Source: Collinsella aerofaciens (GTDB lineage Bacteria; Actinomycetota; Coriobacteriia; Coriobacteriales; Coriobacteriaceae). From it: a stretch of 64,000 bases of DNA. Below are positions 25,190-33,381 of this stretch, one piece after another. The DNA lies in the NCBI GenBank assembly GCA_008668235.1, contig RQCP01000010.1:38839-102838 (forward strand), in the 5' to 3' direction. The notes below the pieces were generated by a model, which saw only the letters and a list, made by a program, of their open reading frames with translations, ran no database searches and was not told the origin of the DNA. Position 1 is the stretch's first letter, and each line of letters begins with the position of its first letter. The position numbers and the translations under genes were made by a program.

Positions 25190-26524
25190 CTATTCAGCAG
25201 TCTCCTCAAGCTCGGAAGTATCGAACTCAAAGTCATTACCGGGCAGGATGGCGTTGAGCACAATGCCCACCAGCGAGCCCACGGCAAGGCCCGAAAGCGA
25301 AATCGTCACGCCGCCCAGCTCCAGCACGATGGCACCGGCGGTACTGTAGGCAATGCCGAGCGAAAGCACGAGCACCAGAGCCGCCACCAGCACGTTGCGG
25401 TTGTTCTGGAAATCAACCTGATTCTCGATGAGGTTACGCGCGCCAACGGCGCTGATCATGCCGTAGAGCACGAGCGACACACCGCCGATAACGCACGCCG
25501 GCATGGCGGCAATCACCGCAGCAAACTTGGGGCAGAACGAAAGCACAATGGCGCAGCAGGCGGCAATGCGAATCACACGCGGGTCGAACACGCGCGTAAG
25601 CGCAAGCACGCCGGTGTTCTCGCCATACGTGGTGTTGGCCGGAGCGCCAAAGAGCGACGCCAAGATGGTCGCCAGGCCATCGCCGAGTAGAGTACGGTGC
25701 AGACCGGGATCGGCAATGTAATTGCGTTCGCAGGTAGAGCCAATGGCGGAGATATCGCCAATGTGCTCAATCATGGTCGCAAAGGCCAGCGGCATGATGG
25801 TGATGATGGCCGTCGTGGCAAGACCGCTATCGAACTGCGGGCCAAAGAGCGCAAACACGGTGTTGCCCCACACGATGGGCAGACCGACCCAGGGGGCGGC
25901 TGCGACGCCAGAGAAGTCGACCTCGCCCAACGCGGCCGCAACGGCATAGCTCACCACAACGCCCAGCAAAATCGGCACGATCTTGACCATGCCGCGGCCC
26001 CAAATATTGCAGACGACGATCACGGCCACAGCGATGACGGCGACAAGCCAGTTGGTCTGGCAGTTGGCAATGGCAGAGCTTGCCAAGATCAGGCCGATGG
26101 AAATGACGATGGGGCCGGTCACCACCGGCGGGAAGAAACGCATAACGCGCTTGGCGCCAAAGGCACGGAACAGGGCCGCCAGCACCGGATAGAGCAGGCC
26201 GGCGCAGGCTACGCCCAGGCAGGCGTAGGGCAAAAGCTCGGTCTCTCCGTTGGGCGCGATTGCGGCATAACCGGCAATAAAGGCAAACGATGAGCCCAAA
26301 AATGCCGGCACCTTACCGCGCGACAGGAAGTGGAACAGCAGCGTGCCGATGCCGGCGAACAGAAGCGTCGCCGAAACGGAAAGGCCGGTGAGCACGGGCA
26401 CGAGCACCGTGGCTCCGAACATCGCAAACATGTGTTGCAAACCCAACACAAACATGCGCGGGCGGCCGAGCGACGATGCATCGTAGATGGCATCGGTGAC
26501 GGCGGGCGTCGAGGATTGGGACAT
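25190..26524 (-). CDS. uraA: Uracil permease (UraA-type NCS2 transporter)
   Basis: A 444-residue transporter with about 14 helices. Recognisable blocks are GLQHMFAMFGATVLVPVLTG (N-terminal NCS2 signature), FLGSSFAFI, EHIGDISAIG (substrate and proton site, with Glu) and GAPANTTYGENTGV. These match UraA/PyrP uracil:H+ symporters rather than the AzgA branch seen at 23016. ATG 26524 has GAAAGGAC upstream. No pyrimidine attenuator was recognised in the leader. Confidence 0.92.
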   Translation of the reverse strand: MSQSSTPAVTDAIYDASSLGRPRMFVLGLQHMFAMFGATVLVPVLTGLSVSATLLFAGIGTLLFHFLSRGKVPAFLGSSFAFIAGYAAIAPNGETELLPYACLGVACAGLLYPVLAALFRAFGAKRVMRFFPPVVTGPIVISIGLILASSAIANCQTNWLVAVIAVAVIVVCNIWGRGMVKIVPILLGVVVSYAVAAALGEVDFSGVAAAPWVGLPIVWGNTVFALFGPQFDSGLATTAIITIMPLAFATMIEHIGDISAIGSTCERNYIADPGLHRTLLGDGLATILASLFGAPANTTYGENTGVLALTRVFDPRVIRIAACCAIVLSFCPKFAAVIAAMPACVIGGVSLVLYGMISAVGARNLIENQVDFQNNRNVLVAALVLVLSLGIAYSTAGAIVLELGGVTISLSGLAVGSLVGIVLNAILPGNDFEFDTSELEETAE

Positions 26525-26647
26525 GGAAGTCCTTTCATGATGGAAGGGCGATCAGGCATATCGGATAACCTGCCCGAACGATACGATCCGAACCATTGTA
26601 CGTGATACACCATGTCTCGCGCGCGCCGTCACCTGCAAACGGTAGCG

Positions 26648-27781
26648 TTACTTCCAAACGCGCTCGGCAATGCGCTTGACCAGCGCGATCTTTGCCCACT
26701 GCTCGTCCTCGGTCAGCTTGTTGCCAATCTCGCAGCTGGCAAAGCCGCACTGGGGCGACAGGTACAGATTCTCGAGCGGCACGTACTTTGCGGCTTCGCG
26801 GATGCGCTCGACGATAACATCCTCGTTCTCGAGCTCTGCCGCCTTGGTGGTTACCAAGCCCAGCACGACCTTCTTGCCGGGAGCGACGTACTTGAGCGGC
26901 TCAAAGCCGCCGGCGCGCGGCGTGTCGAACTCCAGATAGAACGCATCGACATTCTCATGTGCGAACAGGTACGGCGCGATGGGATCGTAGCCGCCCTCAA
27001 AGGCATAGGTGGAGTGATAGTTGCCGCGGCACACGTGCGTGTTGATGACCAGATCGTCGGGCTTGCCCTCGATGGCGGCATTGTTGAGTGCCACGCCCAG
27101 CTCGCTTACCTTTTGCAGGTCGACCGGGCTCATGCCGGTTTTGGCGACAAAATCGGTATCGCAGTAGATGCCCCAGGTGCAGTCATCAAACTGGATGTTG
27201 CGGCAGCCTGCTGCGTACAGGTCGGCGATCACCGTGCGATAAGCGGCTGCAATGGCGTCGGCAAGTTCCTCGTCGGTCTTATAGACGGCACGCAGGCTCT
27301 CCTGCTGGCCGTCGCAGCGATCGAGCGTAACCTCAGAGAACGTCTGGATAGGCGCCGGGATGGTCTGGCGTGCAACGTGGCCCTCTCCCTCAAGCGCCTT
27401 GACGAACTTAAAATGCTCGACGAACGGGTGGTTCTCGCCGCTAATGGGACCGGTAACCACAGCGGTGTCGGCCGTGGTCTCCTCGTCGTGGAACATATAG
27501 CCCGTACGTGAGGCACGGCGTTCAATGCCGTTGAGTCCCCACATAAAGTCGAGGTGCCAGTAGCTGCGGCGAAACTCGCCATCGGTAATCACCTGCAGGC
27601 CGGCGGCCTTTTGCTTGTCCACCAGGTCGCGAATGGCCTCATCCTCGACGGCCTTAAGACCGGCGGCGTCGAGTTTGCCCGCGGCGTAGGCGGCACGGGC
27701 GTCCTTCACGGCCTGCGGACGAAGAAAACTGCCGACGATATCGGCGCGAAACGGCGCGTTCGGTTGAATCGAAGTGCTCAT
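26648..27781 (-). CDS. MetE-like (YxjG/YxjH-type) methyltransferase
   Basis: A 377-residue protein corresponding to the C-terminal barrel of cobalamin-independent methionine synthase, without the N-terminal half. It has VGSFLRP, ITDGEFRRSYWHLDF, IQFDDCTWG, INTHVCRGNYHSTYAFEGG with the Cys that binds zinc in MetE, and LSPQCGFAS with the second Cys. YxjG-type proteins are linked to methionine recycling and probably use a methyl donor other than methyl-folate triglutamate. ATG 27781 follows GGGAGA. A LysR gene lies immediately upstream on the same strand and may control it. Confidence 0.88.
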   Translation of the reverse strand: MSTSIQPNAPFRADIVGSFLRPQAVKDARAAYAAGKLDAAGLKAVEDEAIRDLVDKQKAAGLQVITDGEFRRSYWHLDFMWGLNGIERRASRTGYMFHDEETTADTAVVTGPISGENHPFVEHFKFVKALEGEGHVARQTIPAPIQTFSEVTLDRCDGQQESLRAVYKTDEELADAIAAAYRTVIADLYAAGCRNIQFDDCTWGIYCDTDFVAKTGMSPVDLQKVSELGVALNNAAIEGKPDDLVINTHVCRGNYHSTYAFEGGYDPIAPYLFAHENVDAFYLEFDTPRAGGFEPLKYVAPGKKVVLGLVTTKAAELENEDVIVERIREAAKYVPLENLYLSPQCGFASCEIGNKLTEDEQWAKIALVKRIAERVWK

Positions 27782-27933
27782 AGATATCTCCCTTTGCATT
27801 GGTTGCTTTATCGAGACAGAGTATGGGCGCTCATGTGGTCATCGTAAAATATATGTTTATATAGGTTTGTTATTAGTTTTTTCTATACCGAGCAACAGCG
27901 GGACTCAGCCTCACATGGATATCTCGAAGTGAG

Positions 27934-28830
27934 CTAAATATGCTGACGAATCGCGTCGATATAGGCCTGCCCATAGCGCGTGAGCGTCGTATTTTTGCGC
28001 GTGATAATGCCAATCTCCATATACTCGTCCACATCGAGCGGAATCGAGATAATACCGGGGCCGTTAAGTTCATGGCTGATCACGCCCGAACACACCGTGT
28101 AACCGTTAAGGCCCATAGCTAGGTTGAACAGCGTCGCACGGTCACGCACGCGGATATTCTTGCGACGCTCAAAGGTCGAGGTCAGCTCCTCGGAATAATA
28201 AAACGAGTTATAGCTGCCCTGCTCATAGGACAGGAACGGGTAGTCTTCCAAGTCCTCGAGCGTCACGCTGGAGCGGCCCGCCAGCGGATGGTCGGCGCAC
28301 ACGAAGACATGCGGCGCGGCGCAGAAGAGTCCTTCGAACACGAGCTCGTTGGCCGCCAGCATGCGCTCGATGACCTCGCGGTTATGCTCGGATAAGTACA
28401 GGATGCCCAGTTCGCTTTTCATATGCGCGACATCCTCGATAATCTCGTGGGTCTGCTCCTCGCGCAGGGTAAAGTCGTAACGCGCGGCATCGAACTCGCG
28501 GATTACATCGACAAACGCGTTAACGGCAAAGGAATAATGCTGGCAGCTCACACTAAAGTGCGGCACCTGCTCGGATGCGCCCTTGTACTTGCCCTCGAGT
28601 AGGTCGGCCTGGTCGAGTACCTGACGCGCGTAGCCCAAGAAGGTCTCGCCTTCCTCGGACACAATGACGCCCTTGTTGGTGCGCTCAAAGATGTGCACAC
28701 CCATCTCGTTTTCGAGATCGCGGATCGACGCGGTAATCGAAGGCTGCGACACAAAGAGCCGGCGCGAGGCCTCGGTGATGCTGCCGCATTCGGCAACCTT
28801 AACAACATACCTGAGCTGCTGAAGCTTCAT
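27934..28830 (-). CDS. LysR-family transcriptional regulator
   Basis: A 298-residue LysR protein with an N-terminal HTH (LRYVVKVAECGSITEASRRLFVSQPSITASI) and a full sensor domain. ATG 28830 has GGGAG 6 nt upstream. It starts 10 bp after the HAD phosphatase gene on the same strand, so the two are probably cotranscribed, and it precedes the MetE-like gene by about 150 bp of AT-rich DNA. Control of methionine metabolism is a reasonable guess from position only. Confidence 0.9.
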   Translation of the reverse strand: MKLQQLRYVVKVAECGSITEASRRLFVSQPSITASIRDLENEMGVHIFERTNKGVIVSEEGETFLGYARQVLDQADLLEGKYKGASEQVPHFSVSCQHYSFAVNAFVDVIREFDAARYDFTLREEQTHEIIEDVAHMKSELGILYLSEHNREVIERMLAANELVFEGLFCAAPHVFVCADHPLAGRSSVTLEDLEDYPFLSYEQGSYNSFYYSEELTSTFERRKNIRVRDRATLFNLAMGLNGYTVCSGVISHELNGPGIISIPLDVDEYMEIGIITRKNTTLTRYGQAYIDAIRQHI

Positions 28831-28840
28831 GACGTTCTCC

Positions 28841-29749
28841 CTAGACGTTCGTGGCGCCAAGACCCGCCGCGTCCACCTGGCGCATAAACGACGGCATCTC
28901 CCCCGTCGCGGCGCAGGCGACAATCTGATGCAGAGCCCCGGCAACCGCATCATCTGCCGCAGCGCCGATATGCCAGCGTGCGGCAGCCGTGACGGCCTCG
29001 TTGGCATTGGCGACTGCAACGGAGTTGGGAACGGCATCGATCATGGGCAAATCGTTATCGGAATCGCCGAATACGGCCACCTCGTCGGGCGTCAGGCCCA
29101 AAGCACGCGCCAGCTCCAGCGCAGCGCAGCCCTTGTCCCAGTCGGTCGGAAGAACGTCGAACAGGCGCACGCGGTTGTTGGGAAACACAAGCGAGAGCTC
29201 CGGCACCTCAGCGGCAACACGCTCGCGCAGCTCGGCGAGCTCCTCGCGCGAACGGGCACTCCAGATATTCGCCTTGTATACCGGGGCATCGTCAACGACA
29301 GGACAACAGGGAGCCTCTTCGCCCTTGAGCCACGCGTTGCCGCCTGACTTCATGGCGCGACGCACACGCTCGGGATCGCTTGTCACGCAATAGGCATCGT
29401 TATTCCAAAAGTCATCGCCCAGACGGTAGACCTTCAAATACGTATCGTCGGTCTCCTGTTCAAAATAATCGGCTAAGCGCATAAGGACATCGTTATCGAT
29501 TGCGCGCGAAGCGACTACTTCGCCATCGACAAACATCACCTGGCCGTTGCAAAACGCACCGGTCGAGAAGCACTCGGAGCGATTGCGGAACATCCAGCCC
29601 ATCGCGGACGGCTGACGACCCGAAACCGGACCAAAGTGCAGACCCACCGCCTGCATGGCATGAATACCCTCAATGGCGTAGTCGCTGGCGCCGTCATGCC
29701 CGGCTGGAATCAGCGTATCGTCCATATCGGTCAGCACAAGTTTGATCAT
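28841..29749 (-). CDS. HAD-superfamily phosphatase (Cof/IIB type)
   Basis: A 302-residue HAD hydrolase with motif 1 DMDDTLI (nucleophile Asp8), motif 2 VSGRQP, and motif 4 FGDSDNDLPMI. The large cap between motifs 2 and 3 is of type IIB, as in Cof and YbiV proteins that act on sugar phosphates, flavin or pyridoxal phosphate. ATG 29749 follows GGGGG. It is divergent from the thiM operon, so its promoter lies near the riboswitch. Cof-type proteins can hydrolyse thiamine pyrimidine intermediates, but no link is shown here. Confidence 0.88.
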   Translation of the reverse strand: MIKLVLTDMDDTLIPAGHDGASDYAIEGIHAMQAVGLHFGPVSGRQPSAMGWMFRNRSECFSTGAFCNGQVMFVDGEVVASRAIDNDVLMRLADYFEQETDDTYLKVYRLGDDFWNNDAYCVTSDPERVRRAMKSGGNAWLKGEEAPCCPVVDDAPVYKANIWSARSREELAELRERVAAEVPELSLVFPNNRVRLFDVLPTDWDKGCAALELARALGLTPDEVAVFGDSDNDLPMIDAVPNSVAVANANEAVTAAARWHIGAAADDAVAGALHQIVACAATGEMPSFMRQVDAAGLGATNV

Positions 29750-29812
29750 AGAGCCCCCGTCATTTTCACCGTAACCATTGTAACGGTGCGCTAGTATAGG
29801 GAGCAACAGATT

Positions 29813-29908
29813 CGATGCGGGAGTGCCGGCGGTGCAAACCACAAGGCTGAGAGGGCATGGGGCCCAATCCTTTGAACCTGTCAGTTAATGCTGGCGTAGG
29901 GAGCATGC
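29813..29908 (+). promoter_or_regulatory. TPP riboswitch (thi box)
   Basis: The aptamer core is clear: GGGAGTGCC, then GGCTGAGAGGGC, then CCTTTGAACCTG, and finally CAGTTAATGCTGGCGTAGGGA, closed by ATGC/GCAT (29815-29818 with 29903-29906). It lies upstream of thiM with a terminator between, so TPP should stop transcription of the thi operon. Confidence 0.95.
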
Positions 29909-29918
29909 CGCCTTTACA

Positions 29919-29948
29919 GGGGCGCTGTCTATGCACAGCGCCCCTTTT
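29919..29948 (+). terminator. Riboswitch-controlled terminator upstream of thiM
   Basis: GGGGCGCTGT pairs perfectly with ACAGCGCCCC around a 6-nt loop, followed by TTTT. It is the expression platform of the TPP riboswitch. Confidence 0.9.
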
Positions 29949-29970
29949 CTATGCCAAGGAGGCATGTGCA

Positions 29971-30810
29971 GTGATTGATTCGGAACAGCTTAAACAACAT
30001 ATGGTCAAGGCCGTAGAGGAGATTCGCGCCACCAATCCGATGGCCGGCTCCATCACCAACACGGTGACGATCGACTTTGTCGCCAACGCGCAGCTCGCCG
30101 TGGGCGGATCGGGCGCCATGGTCTATCTGCCCGACGAGGGCGAGGCACTCGTTGCCGGCGGCGGCGCCATCTATCTCAATATGGGCACGCTCTTCCCCAT
30201 CTACGAGCAGACAATTCCCCGCGCGGCCAAGGCGGCACACGACGCCGGCAAGCCCTGGGTGCTCGATCCAGTGGGCTTGGGCATCGGCAGCCTGCGCACC
30301 CAGTTGGTAAACGAGCTCAAGCAGTACAAGCCCGCTATCGTGCGCGGCAACGCCTCCGAGATCATCGCACTCGCCGGCCTGTGGGGTCTTGAGGGCGAGG
30401 CGGCCGATTTGAGCCGCGTACGCGGTGTCGATACCACCGACACGGTAGACGCCGCCCGCGATGCCGCCGTGGCGCTCGCCCGCTACACAGGCGGCGCCGT
30501 TGTGGTCTCGGGCGAAGTCGACCTGATCACCGACGGCACAACCGTGGCCAAGTCTCACGGCGGCAGCCCGCTCATGTCCAAAATCACCGGCTGCGGCTGC
30601 TCGCAGGGAGGCGTGCTGGCCGTGTACGCCTGTGCCGCCGACCCGTTTACGGCAGCCATCTGCGGCACCGCGGTCTACAACGTTGCCGGCACGCGTGCCG
30701 CCGCTGTCGCCGATGCCCCGGCAAGCTTTAAGGTCGCCTTTATCGATGAGCTCTACCGCGCGACCGCCCAAGATATCGCTGATAACCAACTCGAGCTCGA
30801 GGAGGCATAG
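29971..30810 (+). CDS. thiM: Hydroxyethylthiazole kinase ThiM
   Basis: A 279-residue kinase that phosphorylates the thiazole alcohol in thiamine salvage. Family blocks are SITNTVTIDFVANAQLAVGG, VLDPVGLGIGSLRT, IVRGNASEIIALAG and KITGCGCSQGGVLA (the glycine-rich active site with Cys). The start GTG 29971 has AAGGAGG 8 nt upstream, downstream of the riboswitch terminator. It is the first gene of a three-gene salvage operon. Confidence 0.95.
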   Translation: MIDSEQLKQHMVKAVEEIRATNPMAGSITNTVTIDFVANAQLAVGGSGAMVYLPDEGEALVAGGGAIYLNMGTLFPIYEQTIPRAAKAAHDAGKPWVLDPVGLGIGSLRTQLVNELKQYKPAIVRGNASEIIALAGLWGLEGEAADLSRVRGVDTTDTVDAARDAAVALARYTGGAVVVSGEVDLITDGTTVAKSHGGSPLMSKITGCGCSQGGVLAVYACAADPFTAAICGTAVYNVAGTRAAAVADAPASFKVAFIDELYRATAQDIADNQLELEEA

Positions 30811-30813
30811 GCC

Positions 30814-31155
30814 ATGTCCGAGCCCGCAACCAATACCGGCATGAACACGCTCGTCGCCGTGGCCATCGCCCCGTGCGGCACCGGCGATGAGCTCTCCGCC
30901 GAGGTCGCCGAGGTCGTGCGCGTCATTCGCGAGAGCGGCCTTCCCAACCGCACCACCTCGATGTTCACCGAGATCGAGGGCGACTGGGGCGAAGTCATGC
31001 AGGTCGTGCGCGACGCAACCTTTGTGTTGGCGAGCAAGGGAATCCGCACCGAAGTCGTGCTCAAAGCCGATATTCGGCCCGGATTTACCGACACCATGAC
31101 CGGCAAGCTCGAGCGCATGGAAGCACAGATCAAGAAGCAGGAGGAAGCACGATGA
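30814..31155 (+). CDS. MTH1187-family thiamine-binding protein
   Basis: A 113-residue protein of the MTH1187/YkoF-like family (DUF77). It has AIAPCGTGDELSAEVAEVVRVI and GDWGEVMQVVRDATFVL, typical of small homo-oligomers that bind thiamine or its pyrimidine part. It starts 4 bp after thiM and its end overlaps thiE by 4 bp (ATGA), so translation is probably coupled. It is likely a carrier or sensor for salvaged thiamine. Confidence 0.9.
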   Translation: MSEPATNTGMNTLVAVAIAPCGTGDELSAEVAEVVRVIRESGLPNRTTSMFTEIEGDWGEVMQVVRDATFVLASKGIRTEVVLKADIRPGFTDTMTGKLERMEAQIKKQEEAR

Positions 31156-31847
31156 GCATCCGCGACAACCTTGATATCTCGGCCTATCTGGTACTCGGCC
31201 CCGAAAACACCCTCGGGCGCCCCGTGGGCGATGTGGTGGCCCAGGCGCTCGACGCAGGCTTTACCTGTATCCAGGTGCGCTCCAAGGTGGCAAGCGCCCG
31301 CGAGATCATTGCACTGACCGGCGACGCCGCGCAGGCAATCGCACAGGCTGGCAAGACCGGTCAGGTCGCCCTGTTAATCGACGACCGTCTGGACTGTGTA
31401 CTCGCCGCGCGCGAGCAGGGCATTGCCGTCGACGGCGTGCACGTAGGCCAGAGCGACATTCCCGTCGAGGTCTGCCGCAAGCTGCTGGGCCCCGATGCCA
31501 TTGTGGGCCTTTCGGCCCGTTGCGAGGAGATGCTCGAGTACGTCAAGACCGCCGACATGAGCCTGGTCGACTACCTGGGCATCGGCCCGCTCCACGAGAC
31601 CGAGACCAAGCGCGACTGCGGACGCGCGGCCGACGGCTCTATCATCACCAAGAGCTTTGAGGACCTGGACGCACTCCACGCGGCAAGCCCCGTGCCCATC
31701 GTGGTGGGCGGCGGCGTCAAGACGGCCGACCTGCCGCAGCTCAAGGCCACCGGCGTCGACGGCTTCTTTGTGGTGAGCGCTGTCTGCAGCGCCGATGACC
31801 CCCACGCCGCGGCCAAGGAACTCGTCGACACCTGGCAGCAGGCATAG
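31152..31847 (+). CDS. thiE: Thiamine phosphate synthase ThiE
   Basis: A 231-residue TIM-barrel enzyme that joins HMP-diphosphate and thiazole phosphate to form thiamine phosphate. Blocks: FTCIQVRSK, LLIDDRLD, GVHVGQSDIPVEVCRKLLG, VGLSARCEE, YLGIGPLHETETK and VVGGGVKTADL. It overlaps the previous gene by 4 bp and ends the operon before a hairpin. No thiC or thiD lies in the window, so salvage is the role that can be supported. Confidence 0.95.
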   Translation: MSIRDNLDISAYLVLGPENTLGRPVGDVVAQALDAGFTCIQVRSKVASAREIIALTGDAAQAIAQAGKTGQVALLIDDRLDCVLAAREQGIAVDGVHVGQSDIPVEVCRKLLGPDAIVGLSARCEEMLEYVKTADMSLVDYLGIGPLHETETKRDCGRAADGSIITKSFEDLDALHAASPVPIVVGGGVKTADLPQLKATGVDGFFVVSAVCSADDPHAAAKELVDTWQQA

Positions 31848-31891
31848 GCATAGGCAGAGCAGCTGATCCGCAGCCTCATATCTTCAGCAAT

Positions 31892-31938
31892 GGAAAACGC
31901 ATCCCAGTTTGGATCTCCATTCCGGGATGCGCTTTCCG
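31892..31938. terminator. Terminator between thiE and the convergent patatin gene
   Basis: GGAAAACGCATCCC and GGGATGCGCTTTCC pair with one mismatch around a loop of about 18 nt. Confidence 0.75.
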
Positions 31939-31959
31939 CCGAGTCCACGGCAGTTTGCT

Positions 31960-32829
31960 CTACTCTGCCAGATACGCTTCCAGCGCCGGCAAGGTCGCCT
32001 CCGCATCGTGGCGGCCGACCTGGTGGATACGCTCGAGCTCATCCGGCTCGCGGCACAGCGACGGCACCTTCACCGATTCGCTCGGCCGCACCACAAAGAT
32101 ATCGCCGGCGGCCTCACGACGTGCCAAGTCATCGAGCGTGGCATTGTAGACCTCATGCCGATGCTCAAGCGCTGCGACAAACTCCGGATAGTGACGGAAC
32201 ACGCGACGCAGCATAGGCATCACGCTGTTGGGCCGCTTCACAAAGCCCGCCGGCTGCGTGAGCACCACGATATTGCGGTCATACCCCTGAGCAAACAGCC
32301 ATTCACTGGGAATAGAATCAGCCACGCCGCCATCCAGGTACTTGCGGCCCTCAATGGCGACAGGACGCGTCGCCACGGGAATTGCCGACGACGCCCGGAT
32401 CCACTCGATATCGCGCTCGTCGCCATACGGCAGGTCGTGGTAGACGGCCTTGCCCGTCTCGATATCGGTACACACGCACGTAAATCGCATGGGGCAGGCG
32501 CGATACGCCTCCAAGTCGATGGGATCGCGCTCGATAGGCACCTCGTGATAGGCAAAATCGGCATTGAACATATCACCGGTTCGCAGCCAGCTGGTCACAC
32601 CCGCATAGCGCTTATCGGCGCAATAGGCCTTGTTGTAGCGAATGGCACGGCCGATCTGCCGCGATTTAAAGTTGTAGCCAAACGCCGCGCCCGCCGAGAC
32701 ACCCACCATATGGTCGCAGGTCAAACCGTGCTCCATCCAAACGTCGAGCACGCCCGCCGTATACATACCGCGGTAGCCGCCTCCCTCGAGCGCCAGCCCC
32801 ACCGTGCGCGTCATATTTGACTGTGCCAT
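31960..32829 (-). CDS. Patatin-like phospholipase
   Basis: A 289-residue patatin-family lipid hydrolase. The oxyanion loop is LEGGGYRGMYTAGVLD, the nucleophile elbow is GVSAGA (Ser), and the dyad Asp is in DGGVADSIP. It would release fatty acids from phospholipids or other lipids. It has no signal peptide. ATG 32829 has GGAG 8 nt upstream. Close relatives (YjjU/RssA-like) are cytoplasmic or membrane-associated and poorly characterised. Confidence 0.9.
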   Translation of the reverse strand: MAQSNMTRTVGLALEGGGYRGMYTAGVLDVWMEHGLTCDHMVGVSAGAAFGYNFKSRQIGRAIRYNKAYCADKRYAGVTSWLRTGDMFNADFAYHEVPIERDPIDLEAYRACPMRFTCVCTDIETGKAVYHDLPYGDERDIEWIRASSAIPVATRPVAIEGRKYLDGGVADSIPSEWLFAQGYDRNIVVLTQPAGFVKRPNSVMPMLRRVFRHYPEFVAALEHRHEVYNATLDDLARREAAGDIFVVRPSESVKVPSLCREPDELERIHQVGRHDAEATLPALEAYLAE

Positions 32830-32957
32830 GCGACCATCTCCGTTCCTGCGTTTTAAACCGGGACAAGTATACCCGTCAACATATATCGTCCCAGTCGCAT
32901 TTTTATCGAGCATCGCATCGCCGCGCTACCGTTTGTCGAATAATAGCCGCCCACAGT

Positions 32958-33254
32958 ATGCGCACCCATATCCCCGCACTCGAGGAAAGCGGCTTTATGG
33001 TGACGCTCGACAAGCACATTTGGCAGATTGCGCCCACCGACCGCGATCAAGGCCGCAGCACGCAAATCATTTCATCGATGCTCGAGATGGCGCAGTCGCT
33101 CCATCTGCCCGTCGCGGTCGAAGGCGTCGAGACAAACGAGCAGGCGAACATGCTACAACAAATGGGCGCCCGCTACGCTCAGGGCTTCCTCTACTACCGC
33201 CCCATGCCGGCGAAGGATTTTGAGGCATTGCTCGATGGTGGCAATAACAACTGA
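32958..33254 (+). pseudogene. EAL-domain remnant with internal deletion
   Basis: About 98 codons carry only the edges of a c-di-GMP phosphodiesterase (EAL) domain. PALEESGFMVTLDKHIW belongs near the domain start, and PVAVEGVETNEQANMLQQMG and YAQGFLYYRPMP belong to its end. The catalytic middle, including the EAL motif itself, is missing. No ribosome site was found. It lies just upstream of an intact GGDEF gene on the same strand, so it may be what remains of a lost partner. Confidence 0.75.
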
Positions 33255-33312
33255 TACGTTCGCACGCAAAACGCCACCGTCGAAGGGAACATTTGTCTCC
33301 ATTAGCTAACTT

Positions 33313-33343
33313 ATATCCCCAATTCAAACCAAATTGGGGATAT
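33313..33343 (+). promoter_or_regulatory. Perfect 12-bp palindrome upstream of the GGDEF gene
   Basis: ATATCCCCAATT (33313-33324) and AATTGGGGATAT (33332-33343) are exact complements with a 7-bp centre, 32 bp before the ribosome site of the GGDEF gene. It could be an operator or leader hairpin. Confidence 0.55.
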
Positions 33344-33381
33344 GATACAAACCGTTGTTCCGCCCAAGGAGGTTATCCATC